Of a stretch of 61,853 bases of DNA, positions 61,348-61,853 are shown one piece after another (the stretch's first letter is position 1; every line of letters starts with the position of its first letter). The stretch is from Candidatus Gastranaerophilales bacterium. Lineage in GTDB: Bacteria; Cyanobacteriota; Vampirovibrionia; Gastranaerophilales; Gastranaerophilaceae. The stretch is taken from NCBI GenBank assembly GCA_944323045.1, contig CALUQX010000017.1, positions 1 to 61,853 of the forward strand. The letters are read 5' to 3'. The position numbers were made by a program, and so were the translations under genes. The notes beneath the pieces are model-generated. The model had not been told where the DNA came from and did no database searches. It saw only the letters and a list, made by a program, of their open reading frames with translations.

Positions 61348-61472
61348 ACTAAATAATTTGTTACAGTATTTCAATCTCGTATCTAGTAGAACGGAATTTC
61401 GTCAAAAATACAGAATTTTCCTGTGTCTCCGATTAAAGGAGGCTAAATAGGGAATTTATCCCTCCGCCACTT

Positions 61473-61612
61473 GCGTTCGAGCGGATTTCCGTACGGACGC
61501 CACGAGCGCAAGCGAGTTAGTCCAGATAGCGAGGATTTTGGCAAGTGCGTCGTGTGAGAACAGCGCACCCAGCGCGTCCTAATGTGAAAGTCTACAAAAC
61601 GATAAAATTGCT
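61473..61612 (+). repeat. GC-rich repeat at the right edge of the island
   Basis: 61473-61536 matches 54188-54251. From 61533 on, sequence matching the palindromic segment at 53976-54055 follows (GGATTTTGGCAAGTGCG...). The two repeat types seen separately near the tRNA are thus joined here, so this may be the fuller form. The region 61274-61701 holds no gene otherwise. Confidence 0.72.
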
Positions 61613-61701
61613 TAATAAAACTCAACAATATGTCTGGAATATTAAAGTAAATCTAAAAAAAGCCGTTTTGATAAACAGAACCCAACGTGTGAGGAGGTTT
61701 A

Positions 61702-61853
61702 ATGTCAGATCCAATCCAAATATCAATGTACATCCAGAGTCTGGGCTTAAGCGGCAAAGAAGCTGAAACCAAACGTGCGGAATTGGAAAAGTTGTCCGAT
61801 GCCGAACTTACTGCATTGATTACCGGAAAACCCTCACAAACCTTTGCCCCCTA
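61702..61853 (+). CDS. N-terminal part of an unknown protein, cut by window end
   Basis: Fifty codons are visible, from an ATG with a strong GAGGAGG site. The protein begins MSDPIQISMYIQSLGLSGKE and continues as charged helix (AELEKLSDAELTALI). No family recognised. It lies outside the right repeat and may be chromosomal sequence beyond the island. Confidence 0.6.
   Translation, partial: MSDPIQISMYIQSLGLSGKEAETKRAELEKLSDAELTALITGKPSQTFAP

Noticed and set aside
61443-61628. Minus-strand frame with SGLTRLRSWRPYGNPLER
   Set aside because: It lies inside the repeat at the island's right edge, with no ribosome site and no homology beyond the repeat.

Overview
The window is AT-rich (about one third G+C by eye), uses the standard code (TGA occurs as a stop), and reads as a chromosome segment of a diderm, anaerobic gut-type bacterium. 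My best guess is a non-photosynthetic cyanobacterial relative (Melainabacteria/Vampirovibrionia, order Gastranaerophilales). The basis is the pseudopilins with an A|FTLAE(T/V)LITLAIIG processing site, the short FGAKF-type and MG(M/I)xA coiled-coil proteins that I associate with that group, [FeFe]-hydrogenase maturases and rubredoxin. This assignment is an inference, not a search result.

Layout. 0-6 kb: small unknown proteins, a TIGR04076-type protein, NADP-type glutamate dehydrogenase, a SIMPL-domain protein and an XRE regulator. 6.1-6.3 kb: a free-standing candidate small RNA with its own promoter and terminator. 6.3-18.2 kb: an aryl-polyene (APE)-type type II polyketide/fatty-acid locus. 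A leftward operon carries a chain-length-factor-like KS, PlsC-like acyltransferase, two ACPs, a membrane protein, a fused AMP-ligase/hotdog protein, thioesterase, LolA-like protein and MMPL exporter. A rightward operon carries KS, dehydratase, ketoreductase and KS. An LpxL-type acyltransferase and a phosphopantetheinyl transferase lie at the left edge. 18-32.6 kb: housekeeping and signalling genes (DnaQ-type exonuclease, CHAP/NlpC-like protein, coaE, a pseudouridine synthase, thioesterase, rubredoxin, tRNA-Pro with a broken tRNA-like copy before it, a WG-repeat/PD-(D/E)XK pair, a histidine kinase without its histidine, an orphan ABC ATPase, valS and a four-S1 protein).

32.7-38.5 kb: two mirror-image modules, each an XRE regulator plus a pseudopilin-like gene with a 34-residue leader, followed by four unknown genes of which two share coiled-coil ends. 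38.5-45.5 kb: hydG-mnmA and glmU-unknown-rpsO-hydF, bracketed by two related intergenic repeat mosaics. 45.5-53.7 kb: dut, a DUF2142-like membrane protein, alaS, an XRE regulator, and a four-gene surface-glycan group (LicD, TagD, two glycosyltransferases).

53.8-61.6 kb is a genomic island downstream of tRNA-Arg(TCT). Three copies of the last 16 bp of the tRNA lie within 450 bp, two of them followed by their own terminator hairpin. Then come a degenerate tRNA, a broken tyrosine integrase, a PDZ protein, a small XRE protein, a pair of small paralogues (one frameshifted), an OLD-like ATPase-TOPRIM protein next to a C5 cytosine DNA methyltransferase (a candidate defence pair), and a Fic protein with a 13-bp inverted-repeat operator. 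A GC-rich repeat lies at both edges of the island and a diverged relative lies at 38.8 kb. A last gene runs off the right end.
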